Below are positions 1 to 10,700 of a stretch of 64,000 nucleotides of DNA, in pieces (position 1 is the first letter of the stretch; every line of letters begins with the position of its first letter). The notes under the pieces were generated by a model. It saw only the letters and a program-made list of their open reading frames with translations. It had not been told where the DNA came from and made no database searches. The stretch is from Brassica napus (Eukaryota; Streptophyta; Magnoliopsida; Brassicales; Brassicaceae). The translations under genes and the position numbers were made by a program. Where the stretch lies: positions 29,394,770 to 29,458,769 of the forward strand of contig NC_063452.1 of assembly GCF_020379485.1 (NCBI RefSeq), written 5' to 3'.

Positions 1-336
1 AAATTTTTAATATTTTTAAATTGTTAAGAACCTTAATTAAGAAACTACCAATAAACCACTATAATTAAGTGTATCTTAACAAAGTCTCTTAACTTAATTT
101 TAATAATAAAAAAATCATTAAAAACCACTTAAGAGAGACACTTAAGGGTTTCACCTATAGACATGCTCTAACAAGACAGTTAGGTTCGTGGTAACACGTA
201 TATATTATCTCTGATATATTATATGTCATCAGATAAAATGGATACAGCGTATCATAAAACAAATAAGGAAAATACATGGAAATAAATTAAACCCTCAGAA
301 AACTAAAATATTATTCTTAACAAAAAAACTAAAATA
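1..336. other. AT-rich intergenic DNA
   Basis: No open frame, RNA gene or clear element end is visible. It lies downstream of the 337-843 gene, which is read from the other strand, so it should hold that gene's 3' untranslated region. Confidence 0.5.
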
Positions 337-843
337 TTAGATATAGAAGCCATTAACCATAGAGAGAGCCTTGGCATGGAAATAAATCCAGAAAAGAGAA
401 GCCGCAATGGGACACGAGACAGTGCTACAAAATTGACCAATCAGGCGGCCGGAGAAACCGATATAAAATCCAAAGATCAAGGTGCAGCGTGCGTGTTGAA
501 ACTGCATGGGAGAATTGAGCTGGAACATGGCAAAACCGAAAGCGAACATGGAGTAGATGTATACCAAGACATCGACAGTTGGGTAATTGAAAGATATGTA
601 ATAAATGGCTGTCATAGGAATGAGAGAGAGGAGGGTTCGCGTAGCAGGTAAAGGAGGCTCGTGTTCCTTGTAGATGCGAATAGTGGTTGGGAAGTGTAAC
701 ATAAGTAACATCACCACGTACAAGGTTGTGCCACCGATGCTCGCATACTGCAACGAACACGATGAAGAACACAACCTATAGAGTGATATGGAGATGCCCA
801 ATATCGACAATGCCGCTATTACCTTCCACCATAAACCTCCCAT
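337..843 (-). CDS. Small multi-pass membrane protein, function unknown
   Basis: A single uninterrupted 168-codon frame starts with MGGLWWKV. Four or five hydrophobic stretches are visible: about residues 8-25, 36-52, 70-84, 90-108 and 122-152, separated by short loops, one of them basic and proline-bearing (RIYKEHEPPLPATR, about 56-69). This is the pattern of a small integral membrane protein. I do not recognise the family and no catalytic motif is visible. The start is the first ATG of the frame, and a TATA-like box sits about 53 bp upstream on the same strand. The absence of any stop over 168 codons in such AT-rich DNA argues for a real gene. It could still be a fragment of a larger intron-containing gene. 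Confidence 0.55.
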   Translation of the reverse strand: MGGLWWKVIAALSILGISISLYRLCSSSCSLQYASIGGTTLYVVMLLMLHFPTTIRIYKEHEPPLPATRTLLSLIPMTAIYYISFNYPTVDVLVYIYSMFAFGFAMFQLNSPMQFQHARCTLIFGFYIGFSGRLIGQFCSTVSCPIAASLFWIYFHAKALSMVNGFYI

Positions 844-894
844 CTCTAATTATTCGTTTTGCAGCTATGGGAGAGTATATTGCTTTAGGTAGAG

Positions 895-902
895 TTTTAT
901 AA
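895..902 (-). promoter_or_regulatory. TATA-like box for the 168-aa membrane protein
   Basis: On the reverse strand this reads TTATAAAA, about 53 bp before the ATG of the gene ending at 337. Position and sequence fit a plant TATA box. No other element was identified. Confidence 0.35.
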
Positions 903-1155
903 GAAATATTTTCCTTTTATCTTTTATATTTCCTTATTATATTATTTGAGGATAAGTGTTATCCTATCATTATCTTTTGCGTTCATCCAAAATCTGTTTG
1001 TTGGCATATATTTTGGGTTAGTTTGTTCTCTCTCTTCTTTTTGTTTTCTTTATTTTAGCATAAAGTAGAAATATACCAGTTCTTCAAAAGCGCAGGACTA
1101 TCAGTTTAACAAAATTATAATTTAATGAAACGAAAATACTTGTTTTTATATAATA

Positions 1156-1157
<2 letters not shown>

Positions 1158-1196
<39 letters not shown>
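1158..1196. repeat. AT dinucleotide microsatellite
   Basis: An uninterrupted AT run of about 39 bp, probably length-polymorphic. Confidence 0.9.
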
Positions 1197-1198
<2 letters not shown>

Positions 1199-1328
1199 CA
1201 GCAGCGGTAATTCTCGATCATTGGTCCTTTCTTAGTTCTAAAGCCTGCTAGGTTTTCTATTTTGGCTCATGCATAGATGAACGAGTTATGTGTCTCTATT
1301 GTCTTTTAGATTTCATGTGTATTTTTTC

Positions 1329-1400
1329 AAGTCATCCCGGCGTGGGTTTAAGTCGCTCCAGTGTGGATTTAAGTCGTTCCGGTGTGGGTTTTAGTCGCCG
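1329..1400 (+). repeat. Short tandem repeat, about 21-bp unit, three copies
   Basis: Three degenerate copies of a unit containing AAGTCGCTCC followed by GTGTGGGTTT run head to tail. The base composition is much less AT-rich than the flanks. Function unknown. Confidence 0.65.
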
Positions 1401-2049
1401 TTTTCTATGGGCTCTTGGTTTCTGAGGCTATTTGTTTCTGCTGTCAGTATTTGTATGAATATTAGTATTTCGATTATGAATGAATTTCAATTCGGGAAAA
1501 AAATATAATAAGATATATATAAATAGTATGGTAATAATCACTTTTAACTTTTTAACACATTTAAATTTGTTTGAGCTAATATTGTTTGGTTTAGATTTTG
1601 TAATGGACTCCCCGTTTATACAACATCGAAAATATATGATATTTCTTATGTGTTTGTTAATTTGCATGATTTGAGGAAAAGTTAGTTTCAAGAAAAATGG
1701 TACCCAGTTGTTATATTATTAAGCCCTTTTATCAGTCAAATTGGCATTAGTAGAATATTTGAAATTATTTTATTGAGTAATATACTCGTATTATTTCAAA
1801 GAGTTTGTTAGTGGTTTGTTAAGTTATAGGATTTCATTGAAATACAGTATTAGAATAAATATATAAATATTATTTTGTTTGTGCATAGTTGTTAGAACAT
1901 GTGTTTTTTAGTTTGCTATTGTTTATATATTCGATTTCTGTTTAGATTAGATCATGTAAATACAAAAATTACGAATGGAATATATGATGACTTAATATTG
2001 TAAGTTAAAAAAAATGACTTAATATTGTGAGACTAAATTAAATAGATAA

Positions 2050-3094
2050 TCAATACTATTAAAACAGAACCCCAAAATTAGACCAAATTTAGTTCTAGGT
2101 TAATTTATGGTTAATTACATAATGATAAATCTAATTATTCATTAAAAATATATTTACTGTAGCCATTTTATAAACTAAACCATTAAACACATGTTCATAA
2201 CATGATTACATAGTCAACTCTCTAAACTTAATATCAAATCATATTTTTCTTATAGATTAAACAGTAATAAAAAAAACACCGGAAATAACTACTGAAAAAA
2301 TTCAGAATGCCTAATTCATAATTCCAAAACTCCATGTAACAAAACCGATTTTCTCATAGTATTTCAAACTCAAAGAAAAAAAAAACATAGAACTCCAACT
2401 AAAAAAATATATATCAAAAGTGTCAAAAACTATAATCGAGACAATTTGGAATGAATAAAAAAAATAAAACTATAGAGTTTAAAACATCTTACATCATGTG
2501 AAAATAAGAATTGGTCCTAACTTGTTTAAAATAACTATAATTGTAATTCCAATTAGAAATTTTGAAATAGTTATGTTATTTAAATTAATAAATTAATGAT
2601 TTAAGCTAAATCCTAGTAAGAATCTTGTGAAATTTAAAATAATTATAATCATAATTCCAATTAGAATTTTCGAAATATTTTATTATTTAAATTAATTAAT
2701 TAATTAAAAATCGAAATATTTATATTATCTAAATTAATAAATTGATAATTTCATCTAAAAACTACTAAGAATATGACAAATAAACAACATTAGCTAAAAT
2801 CATGGAGAATACGACAAATGAGCAAAATCAATTCATAAATAATAGTAGTATAGATATAATTAATATGTCAATTACATTATTCTAGTCTAACACATTTATA
2901 TCTATAACAAAATCATCCTACAATCTCGCTTTATTATTTATGGTAACTGATTAAATGAAATTATTATTATTTATGGTAAGTGACTGAATGAATTTATTAT
3001 TAATGTTAGAAATTTTAAAATTAACATTTGTTATGGTAAGACTTTAATATAATACACTCTAATTTATGCTGAATGTAGTTTATATAGCAATACA
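2050..3094 (+). mobile_element. Helitron 5' portion, probably interrupted by the next Helitron
   Basis: Position 2050 begins TCAATACTATTAAAACAG after an A. This resembles the 5' end shared by many Brassicaceae Helitrons (TC followed by TATACTATTAAAA). No 3' hairpin with CTAG is seen before a second Helitron start at 3095. The simplest reading is that this copy was truncated or entered by the second one. The interior is AT-rich and without coding sequence. Confidence 0.45.
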
Positions 3095-4541
3095 TCTATA
3101 TTATTAAAAGGATAAGAGTTTTAATAAAATTTACCTATGCAAAGTTGATGTACCCTTTCATTTTAAGTCAACCTATTATATTAGTAACAATTAAAATCAT
3201 ATTACATTTTAATATACCAATGTTTCTTTCAATCAAGTTACAATAAATCGTGACGTAAATAGAGATTGATATAAACATAACAAGGTATATCTCCAATAAG
3301 GTATATCTCCACCTGGATCACTCTTTATAAACAGTTAATATAAGTTCAGGTTCTAAACCGTGCCGTGGTGCCCGACTAAGCGGCGCCTGAGCGCTCAGCG
3401 AAGATCCACTGTGAAGATTCCTGCCTCTTAGGCCAACAAATCAGATTCAACAAAAAGTTCATTCTTTAAGTATTTTGAATGTTATAGATCACATATTAGA
3501 AGATATATCTATGAAACTGATGCAAAAACAACAAAAAGAACTCATAGAATTAGTGAATTTCGACGAATCTAAGATTGACGGCAAAAAAAAAAGATATGCA
3601 TAAAACCTAAAACAGTTGCAAAGAAGATGATAAGGTAATTACCATTATGACATTCATTTAATAAACGGACAAAATAAATGTGCTCCTGCTGGTTTGACAA
3701 GAGATGAATTGGGCTTAAACGAACCAAAACCACCGGCGGTCCAACTACATTTAATTGTTTATTCTCCTCAGTTTAAATATATTTATAGATATATCTATTC
3801 AAAATTTGGCAAAATGATCTACTCTATTAAAATAGAGTCCTATTTTTATGTACTATAGAAAATTTGTCATTAAGTTTTGGACCTATTCAAATTGAGTTTT
3901 ATCAATCTAAGTATAAATATACTAAACTCTATTAATTTGGCGAATCATTATCTGTTATTAATCTTGCCCATATTTCAGCATCAAAATCGTTCCTAAATTA
4001 ATCAAATTACAAATAATAGATATTGTAGGCATAAATAATAAGTAGAATTATTATAAGAATTGCAAGATTGTAGGGATATTCCAGTTTTTTTTAAAAGCGT
4101 TTTGGTGTGCACAAAAGTATGTTAAGAATGGTAGCTGTTAATTTGAGTTGCCAATTGGATTTAAACTTTATTCATTTTTTAGTAAGTTTGCTCATTGAGA
4201 TATGCAATGTTGAAGAATTAATATACTGTATACATTTTCCTAAAATTGTCTACACATGAGATCAACTATTACAGTCAAATCAATCCAGTAAAAATACTAT
4301 CATACGTGATATTAAGTTAAATGATACAGACAAACATATATTTTATCTTTTTATTTTTTCTATATATTAATTACAATTTTTCAGTTTTTATATATTTTCT
4401 ACATTCAAGAAACCTACATAATTGACTAAGTTGATGTCCACTCGAAATGATACATGAAATGTTAAATACATTAATCATTATGTTAAATTATCATTCAGTT
4501 ACATTTATATAATTTTTAATCTAATTATATAATTATAAGAA

Positions 4542-4573
<32 letters not shown>

Positions 4574-4941
4574 TAAAAAAAATATTAGAAATAAATACAA
4601 TACATTATATTATTATAATATTAAATCGATATTATAATATTTATTAGAACATAATTTTATTTTTATGATAAATATGTTTTTACATTTTTTATAATAAATT
4701 ACTTTTGACAAGCCCTGAAAATGAATATATTTGGCTTCTCAAAATAAAGCTTTATTTCATGTTCACAAATATAAGATCGGGAGGATAAATCTCTCCAAAT
4801 ATAATAAACCGAAAATGACACTTTTAAAAGAGAATACATGTATAACACATACAAGTTCTCTTCAAAGTAAAAAAATGTAGTCCATCTAAGAAAACATTTA
4901 AAGTAATAATCTCGCGCATAAAAGCGCGGGTTAGAATCTAG
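3095..4941 (+). mobile_element. Non-autonomous Helitron with both ends
   Basis: The left end reads TCTATATTATTAAAAGG directly after an A. The right end has a GC hairpin (CGCGC at 4913-4917, GCGCG at 4924-4928) and then CTAG at 4938-4941, followed by T. A TC start, a hairpin about ten bases before CTAG, and insertion between A and T are the hallmarks of Helitrons. No Rep/helicase frame is present, so it is non-autonomous. The interior shows no gene. Confidence 0.75.
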
Positions 4942-6162
4942 TTGTAATTAAATATGCCCATTGGCCACGACAAGCAACGTCTCACCTTTACAGTGGTTCC
5001 AAATATGTCTCTGACATTTTTTTTTTTTGAAAAACTCTCTGACAATTTTGAAAGACATGAATCAAGCCTTTCAAACTGGTATTCATTCATGAAAGCAGTT
5101 AAATTCTTTTGCTGGAGATTCTTTAAAGTCCACATATACTCTTACAAAGGTAAACCAAAGGCAAAATTAAAAACTATTGTATAAACCATATCATTAACAG
5201 GAAATGCTTAATAAAATGATACAGTTTCAAACTTTATAACATATATTGAATTAATATGTATTATAGAAAAAATATGGTAGGTTTCTCATGAAAATCTATA
5301 ACAATAATAAGAAAACATAGGTTCGAACCGCAGTTTTTTTTTTTAACTATAAACTGTTTAATATGAATTAGTATTTGTAGATTGTTGTACATTATGTTAA
5401 GAAAATCTTATTACATTAAAACAAATAACTTTTTTTAAAGTATATAATTTATAAATTACTTTATTTGAGATTTTGTATGTAAATTTTTATGTAACTCTTT
5501 AGGTCTGTGCAATTTATGTGGATCTAAAACCACGAACCGAAACCGATCCAAAAATATATGTTTGGTTCCAGTCCAGGAGATACACATGTTTCGATTCTGG
5601 TCTGGATCATATCCGAGAACCGATCAGGTACCCAAACTACTCGGATTTTTTTGGTATATTAGGTATGTTTGGATATTTTGTAAATGTTTTGGTATTACGG
5701 ATATCCTTTACAGTTTCAGGTTTGAGTTTTCGGTTACAGTTTCAGGTTTTGGGTAAAATTTTAAAATTTTAAGAATATATTTTTGGTATTCAGATTAAAT
5801 TTTGGGTGTTTTTTGGTTTTTCGGATCAGAGTTTGGGAAAAGTACGGGCTTCACGGGTATTTGAATATATTTCAGATATTTATTTTGGTTTTCAGGTATA
5901 TGTCAAGAGAAACGCATTTTTAATTAAAAAATGAAAGTTCACATCGTTAATACATTTCAATAATGAAAATATATTTTCTTAAATATTGTATATCTATATT
6001 TTTAGACATAAATATCATCTTTAAATATGTTTTGAACAAATCTCACACTTTGAAAATAAAATAATAACGAATGATAAAATGAAACTCAATTGTTAAAATG
6101 CAAAATCAAAAATAATGGTAATTCTTAAATTAATTAATGATAAATTAAAAATAAATATCAAA
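4942..6162. other. Intergenic DNA between two Helitrons
   Basis: No gene is supported. Overlapping frames on both strands at 4938-5184 look like noise. The stretch from 5518 to 5890 belongs to a dispersed repeat listed separately. Confidence 0.5.
5518..5890. repeat. Dispersed repeat rich in CCGAACC / GGTTCGG-like words
   Basis: Repeated degenerate words such as AACCGAAACCGATCC, TCGGATT and GGGTA, with frequent pyrimidine-purine alternation, resemble the repeat at 22575-23235. Open frames here are by-products of the repeat. In Brassicaceae such sequence is typically internal to non-autonomous DNA transposons, but no terminal repeats could be fixed here. Confidence 0.5.
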
Positions 6163-6578
6163 TCTAACTATATTAAAAGGAAGATATACTCAATTCTAAA
6201 ACTGTGCATGTAGGATTAAAAAAATAGCCAAAGAGAACTTTTTTTTAACACGTCATACCTGTTTCTGTGCAAAGAAGAGAGAAACTGGGTTTTCGTCTGG
6301 GCTGTCCAAAGATAAAAAGTCAGTTCAAGCCCATTAATGCTTAGCCTAACAAACGTGGAAGCGTTGAGCTCATCTTCCCTATCCCAACTCTTAAGCTTCA
6401 TCTTTACAGTTGGTGTATATGATAATGGGAATTTTATTCTTAAGCTTAAGGTTGGAATGAAAAATGTCTGCATAGACCCAACCAGACACTGTCACATTCT
6501 TTGAAGGTTATCAAGATATCAGTAGGACAGCTATGAATCTGAAGTTTGGCACTATAATATAGGAGTTGCGAAGAGGAT

Positions 6579-6863
6579 CGGCGACGGCTCCACCGATTGA
6601 GATGCTCCGTGAAGGATTACGCTTGGGGCAAAATTGGGTCGGATTCACTCGTGTACAGAGTCTACGCGGTGAATTCCGATGGACAGATCGATTCGACAAG
6701 ACCGTACGCGGAGCTTTGGATGGGGACTCACGAGTCAGGTCCGAGTTACTTGGAGGATGATGCTGATGGCGTCACGCTTAGATCGTGGATTGCTGAAAAC
6801 CCTGAGGCTCTTGGAGATAGGGTTTTGGATAAATGGGGTTGCGATCTCTCGTTTCTCTTCAAG
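6579..6863 (+). pseudogene. Phosphomannose isomerase (type I) first-exon fragment
   Basis: The frame reading RLRCSVKDYAWGKIGSDS, then TRPYAELWMGTHESGPS, then DKWGCDLSFLFK matches the N-terminal part of class I mannose-6-phosphate isomerase (PMI1/PMI2 type). That enzyme interconverts mannose-6-P and fructose-6-P for GDP-mannose and ascorbate synthesis. The coding match stops at a GT donor at 6864, exactly where an exon border is expected. The rest of the enzyme, with the zinc-binding and catalytic regions, is absent downstream. There is no in-frame ATG at the natural position. It is therefore a captured exon inside a Helitron, not a working gene. Confidence 0.8.
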
Positions 6864-6939
6864 GTACATTGTTAAAGATCTCTGCTTTTTTTTTTTTAGG
6901 ATTTGGAGACTTGATTTGGTTCGCCATGAACTTGGACAA

Positions 6940-7140
6940 CGTCAGGAGTCACTCTTGAGATTCAGATCTTTGGGGATTTCAAATGGTTTAATGCTTCTTA
7001 TGTTCCTGTCTTCGAGGGGCTACAAGAATCTGATAGGCATATCTATTATTTCTCTTCACACAATAATAATGGACGAAGACAAAGCAAATTCAAAAACCCC
7101 AAATATCTCATGAAGTGTAATATTCTTCATTCCCAGCTTA
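6940..7140 (+). pseudogene. Unidentified coding-like fragment in Helitron
   Basis: After a pyrimidine tract and AG, a frame runs from about 6958 to 7139, including GDFKWFNASYVPVFEG and ESDRHIYYFSSHNNN, and stops at TGA. Amino-acid usage looks like real protein rather than AT-rich noise. I do not recognise it, and it does not continue the phosphomannose isomerase sequence. It is probably a second captured exon. Confidence 0.3.
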
Positions 7141-7609
7141 GAGATCTCTGACATATTTTGATATTTGAGCTTCTAGGCATTTCACAGACGGCTTTGAGTG
7201 ATGTTCTTCCTGAGGTATGATCCATTTTTTGTACTGCATTTCTACTGGTTCATTGTAGAGAAGTTATTCTTTAACAAAGTTTCCACCTGTTTTGATGAAC
7301 CGAAAGTCGAATTGAGATGCATTAACAAAGAAGCTATGAAACAAAAAGAAAGGGGAGGTCTAAGCTCTCTCTAGAAAAAGCTAACGTCGCATTTTTAATT
7401 AATCAGCTTTTAGTAGACACAAGTCTTGAAACTATTCATTGTTTGTGTTACTCTTTGTTTCCTTTTTGTCTCAAATGTCTCTTATTCTATAGCTGGTTTG
7501 TATGGGTTTATTTGGTTCCATATGAATTTTCCGTTATGTATTGTGATTGAATGGTTGTGGCATTACTCATTGCATATATAAAGTATGTGGAATCACACGT
7601 GTGGAAGAA

Positions 7610-8140
7610 GAGGCCAGATTAAAAGTTGATGCAGCTGCAAACCAACAAGAAAAATAAACAAAGGTACATATACAAATTTCACTATAATATATGACTATCT
7701 ATCTTATGTCTTCCCTTTGTTGGTGTCACTTGGAGTCACAGAATCTAATGAATCCAGCTTAGTGTTTCAGTGTATACAATGGGATATATATATAAAACAC
7801 TAGCTGAATAAAGCAGGTTAGCCAGAAAATGAACTGGCAGCATTGAAGAGGCAGCTCATGTCCCCAATGTCTACCACAGTTACATCATATGATGGTACAA
7901 GGAAACTGGGGTTTGTGAGCCGGTTACAGGGAATGTGCAAGGTACTGAGCTTCCTGAACAGTGTGATGATGATCTGTTGGAGAAGACAAAGTAGAGATCG
8001 CTCATAAAGAAGTCCATGATGCTTTGTTTGGAGGACCTGCCAGAAATAGAGAGGAAGCCGGTAAAGAAGCTAAAGAAGACATTGAAAATGGTAACCAAGG
8101 CTTTGGGTGTGCTAGAGAGGACAAATAGACACAAACTAGC
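7610..8140 (+). pseudogene. Unidentified coding-like fragments in Helitron
   Basis: Two short stretches read like exons: EEEARLKVDAAANQQEK near 7610-7660, and NELAALKRQLMSPMSTTV from about 7820, continuing in another frame as EPVTGNVQGTELPEQCDDD. Frame changes and an in-frame TAG near 7990 break it. The source gene was not recognised. The charged, helical composition suggests part of a coiled-coil protein. Confidence 0.3.
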
Positions 8141-8663
8141 TCAGTGAGTAAATCATGTTGACTAATTACTTGTGATACAGTTTGGAATTATAATATGCAG
8201 AACATGATCGTATTATTATCGTGAGATATTATGTACTTCTGTTTTTTCTCAATTCCACAATGTTAATTTATTGCAGAGTTCTTTGTACTCTTTCCATTAC
8301 TTGGCATGTCACTGGAATTACATCTTTGAATGTGCAATCTTTATTTTAGGTATTTAAAAACAATCGCAAAGAAACTAACAAAAGAAAGACTTAGACTCTA
8401 ACAAAGAGAAGGAGATGAAATAACCATTGAACCACACAAGAAAAAAAAATCAGTTGATGAGCTTTGGCCTCCTCTCTAAAGTCACCTACAAGATTAACCG
8501 TAACCACATTAAACAATAACGGCTAACAAACGTTTTAAAATTTCTGTTCAAAAAAAGTAAAGAAAGATTAAGAAAATAGTGTATGAAGTTTAGCAAAAAA
8601 TATTAAAGACACGGAGTAAGAAAAAACTAAATCATTATTTTTTCAATGGAAATTAAAACGATC

Positions 8664-8918
8664 GGTGTCACTGGTAACCATCGTAGGAACATTAAGAATG
8701 AATAAGAAAATAATGAATAGAAATAAAAATTTGGGAATGATGAGGAATGATGGTTCCTTATCAAAATTAACAAAGAACAATTTTGTATTATAATTCTCTA
8801 CAAAAAAAAAATGAAAATGAACGAAGAGGAACCGCTATTCCTCATAAATGGTAATTTTTATAAGGAATGTTAAGGAATGTTGTGTTCTTCTCCTCGTTCC
8901 CTTGGTCACCAGTCACCC
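8664..8918. mobile_element. MITE with imperfect inverted ends, nested in Helitron
   Basis: The left end GGTGTCACTGGTAACCA and the right end TTGGTCACCAGTCACCC are imperfect inverted copies bounding about 255 bp of AT-rich sequence with repeated AGGAATG words. Size and structure fit a miniature inverted-repeat transposable element. The superfamily is not settled because no clean target duplication was found. Confidence 0.55.
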
Positions 8919-9821
8919 CCAATAAAGTTATATCGAATTAGAAATAATTTGTATTTTCAATTTGTGATATTAGTACAAGATTTTAGAATGTTTTTACTGG
9001 AAATGAAAAAGTAATAAGAAAATAATGTTTTTGGATCATAGTTTTGGACTAAAATATATTAAAAACTCCCCTAATTGGTATATAAAAAATTCATTTTTAA
9101 TAATAGCGTAATAACCTGATTGTATCTTTTTTTTAAAATAGTAATTTTAAAACCAACTAATATATAATAATAAAATTTAAATAAATTTGAATATACATTG
9201 AGAATATTTTGATTATCATTTTACATTGAATTTCAATCCAGAATAATATTTTAACTATAGCTAGATTGTAAGATATTTTTTGTTTATAACAAAACATAAA
9301 ATATAGTAATAATAATTGCTGGAAAAAAATATAGTAATAATCCTATTTTCATAGAATTTTCCGTGTATTTAACACATACAACATTTTTAAAAGTTTTTTT
9401 TATTTAAAGCAATGAGTAGCTTTACGTATTACAGTTGTAAAAATAGATTATAATCGTAAGAAAATATATTATAAAATATTAAATAACATAAATAAAAACA
9501 TTAATATGATATAAATAATATATATAACAAAGAAATTTGTGATGTGCAGATTAATAATAGATTTTCTTAATTACTTAAATATGTAAGAAAATATATTTTG
9601 GATAATAACTAAGGTTTTAACAAATTATTTATTCATTTCGCATCAGTAAGAAAATATATTTTGGATAATCTCATACATATTTTAGATAGTAAAAAAAAAA
9701 TTATAAATTTAACTCGATTCTAATTCAATTTTTATAACATAAATGTAATATATTGTAAAAATATTTAAAAAATGTTATTTGAATAAATCCGGGCGTAGCC
9801 CGAGCAAAATCTCTAGTCTAG

Positions 9822-10455
9822 TTAATAAATATTTTCTTTGTCGTGTTTAATCGACCTGGTGGTATTTATATTGTGATCTGGTGGTTTATACTATAATTTT
9901 CAAATAATATTAGTGCTTTCATATGTTAATAAAACGTCTATATGCTATTTAATGATTTCATATTGGTCGACGGTGATATATATTTCATTGTACTACACTA
10001 GTTTTAAAAATATTGATGCTTTTTCTTCGTACATATTAATAAAAATTGTATGTTACTTTATAGATTTTATATTTTTCATATTTTTTGGGTCTTTTATTGG
10101 GTCAATCAGTGTCGGGTTTTTAGATTTTTACTGAAGTTTATCAAATTTTAAATTACGGATTTTAATTAATTTTAAACCGGATAATATATGGCTCACTAGA
10201 TTTAACCACATGTCCGAGTCAATATATGAAAACAATGAATAAAACTAAGGGTACATATAAAATTATTTTTATAACATATATAAATATGTAAATCAAAACT
10301 CAAAAGTATTTAGTACCAACTATCATTTTTTATCTAAAAATCAAAATCTAGTGATAATTCAAAATACAAACCTTGCTCCTTCGATAATTGGTCTCTTTGG
10401 TGCACGGTGTACCAAATCCAGTTGAAATTCAGGTTAACTATATGGTTTGTATATG
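9822..10455. other. AT-rich intergenic DNA
   Basis: No supported gene. The 73-codon frame at 9913-10134 is AT-driven low-complexity sequence without a recognisable domain. Confidence 0.5.
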
Positions 10456-10700
10456 TCTATTTATATAAAGAAGAGTTTTCTTCACTCCTAGACCATCCAC
10501 ATAGGATGCCACGTCAGAAAGTGGATGGCTGTTGTCGCGCCATGTGTCCCTGCATTCAAAACACATCACTTTGTTAAATGAATATATTTCTTCGCATTTC
10601 GATACAGACAAGTAGTATGTAACTGACACATTAATGCACATCAATAAGCGCTTATATGTATATAAAGAGATCCATCGCAACCACTACATATCCTGACAAT
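10456..10700 (+). mobile_element. Helitron 5' terminus with conserved leader
   Basis: It starts TCTATTTATATAAAGAAGAG and continues with CACATAGGATGCCACGTCAG. The same order of words, reverse-complemented, begins the elements ending at 35590 and, more distantly, 24893. No matching 3' hairpin with CTAG was located downstream, so the right limit is unknown. The element may extend over the hydrolase fragment at 12.4 kb. Confidence 0.5.

Larger units (their letters stand above)
903..2049. other. Intergenic DNA with simple repeats
   Basis: AT-rich, with no convincing gene. It holds the AT microsatellite and the short 21-bp tandem repeat listed separately. Short frames at 1428-1691 on both strands are mirror images in low-complexity sequence and are not coding. 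Confidence 0.5.
6163..9821 (+). mobile_element. Gene-capturing non-autonomous Helitron
   Basis: The left end is TCTAACTATATTAAAAGG after an A at 6162. The right end has a perfect hairpin (CGGGC, loop GTA, GCCCG, around 9790-9802). Two CTAG words follow, at 9813-9816 and 9818-9821, each before a T, so the end is fixed to within five bases. The 3.65-kb interior contains a phosphomannose isomerase exon, two further coding-like stretches and a nested small transposon. There is no Rep/helicase frame. The captured pieces run 5' to 3' on the same strand as the element, as in many plant Helitron captures. Confidence 0.7.

Noticed and set aside
5323..5345. tRNA-like B box GGTTCGAACC
   Set aside because: No A box at proper spacing and no cloverleaf; it is followed by a T run only.
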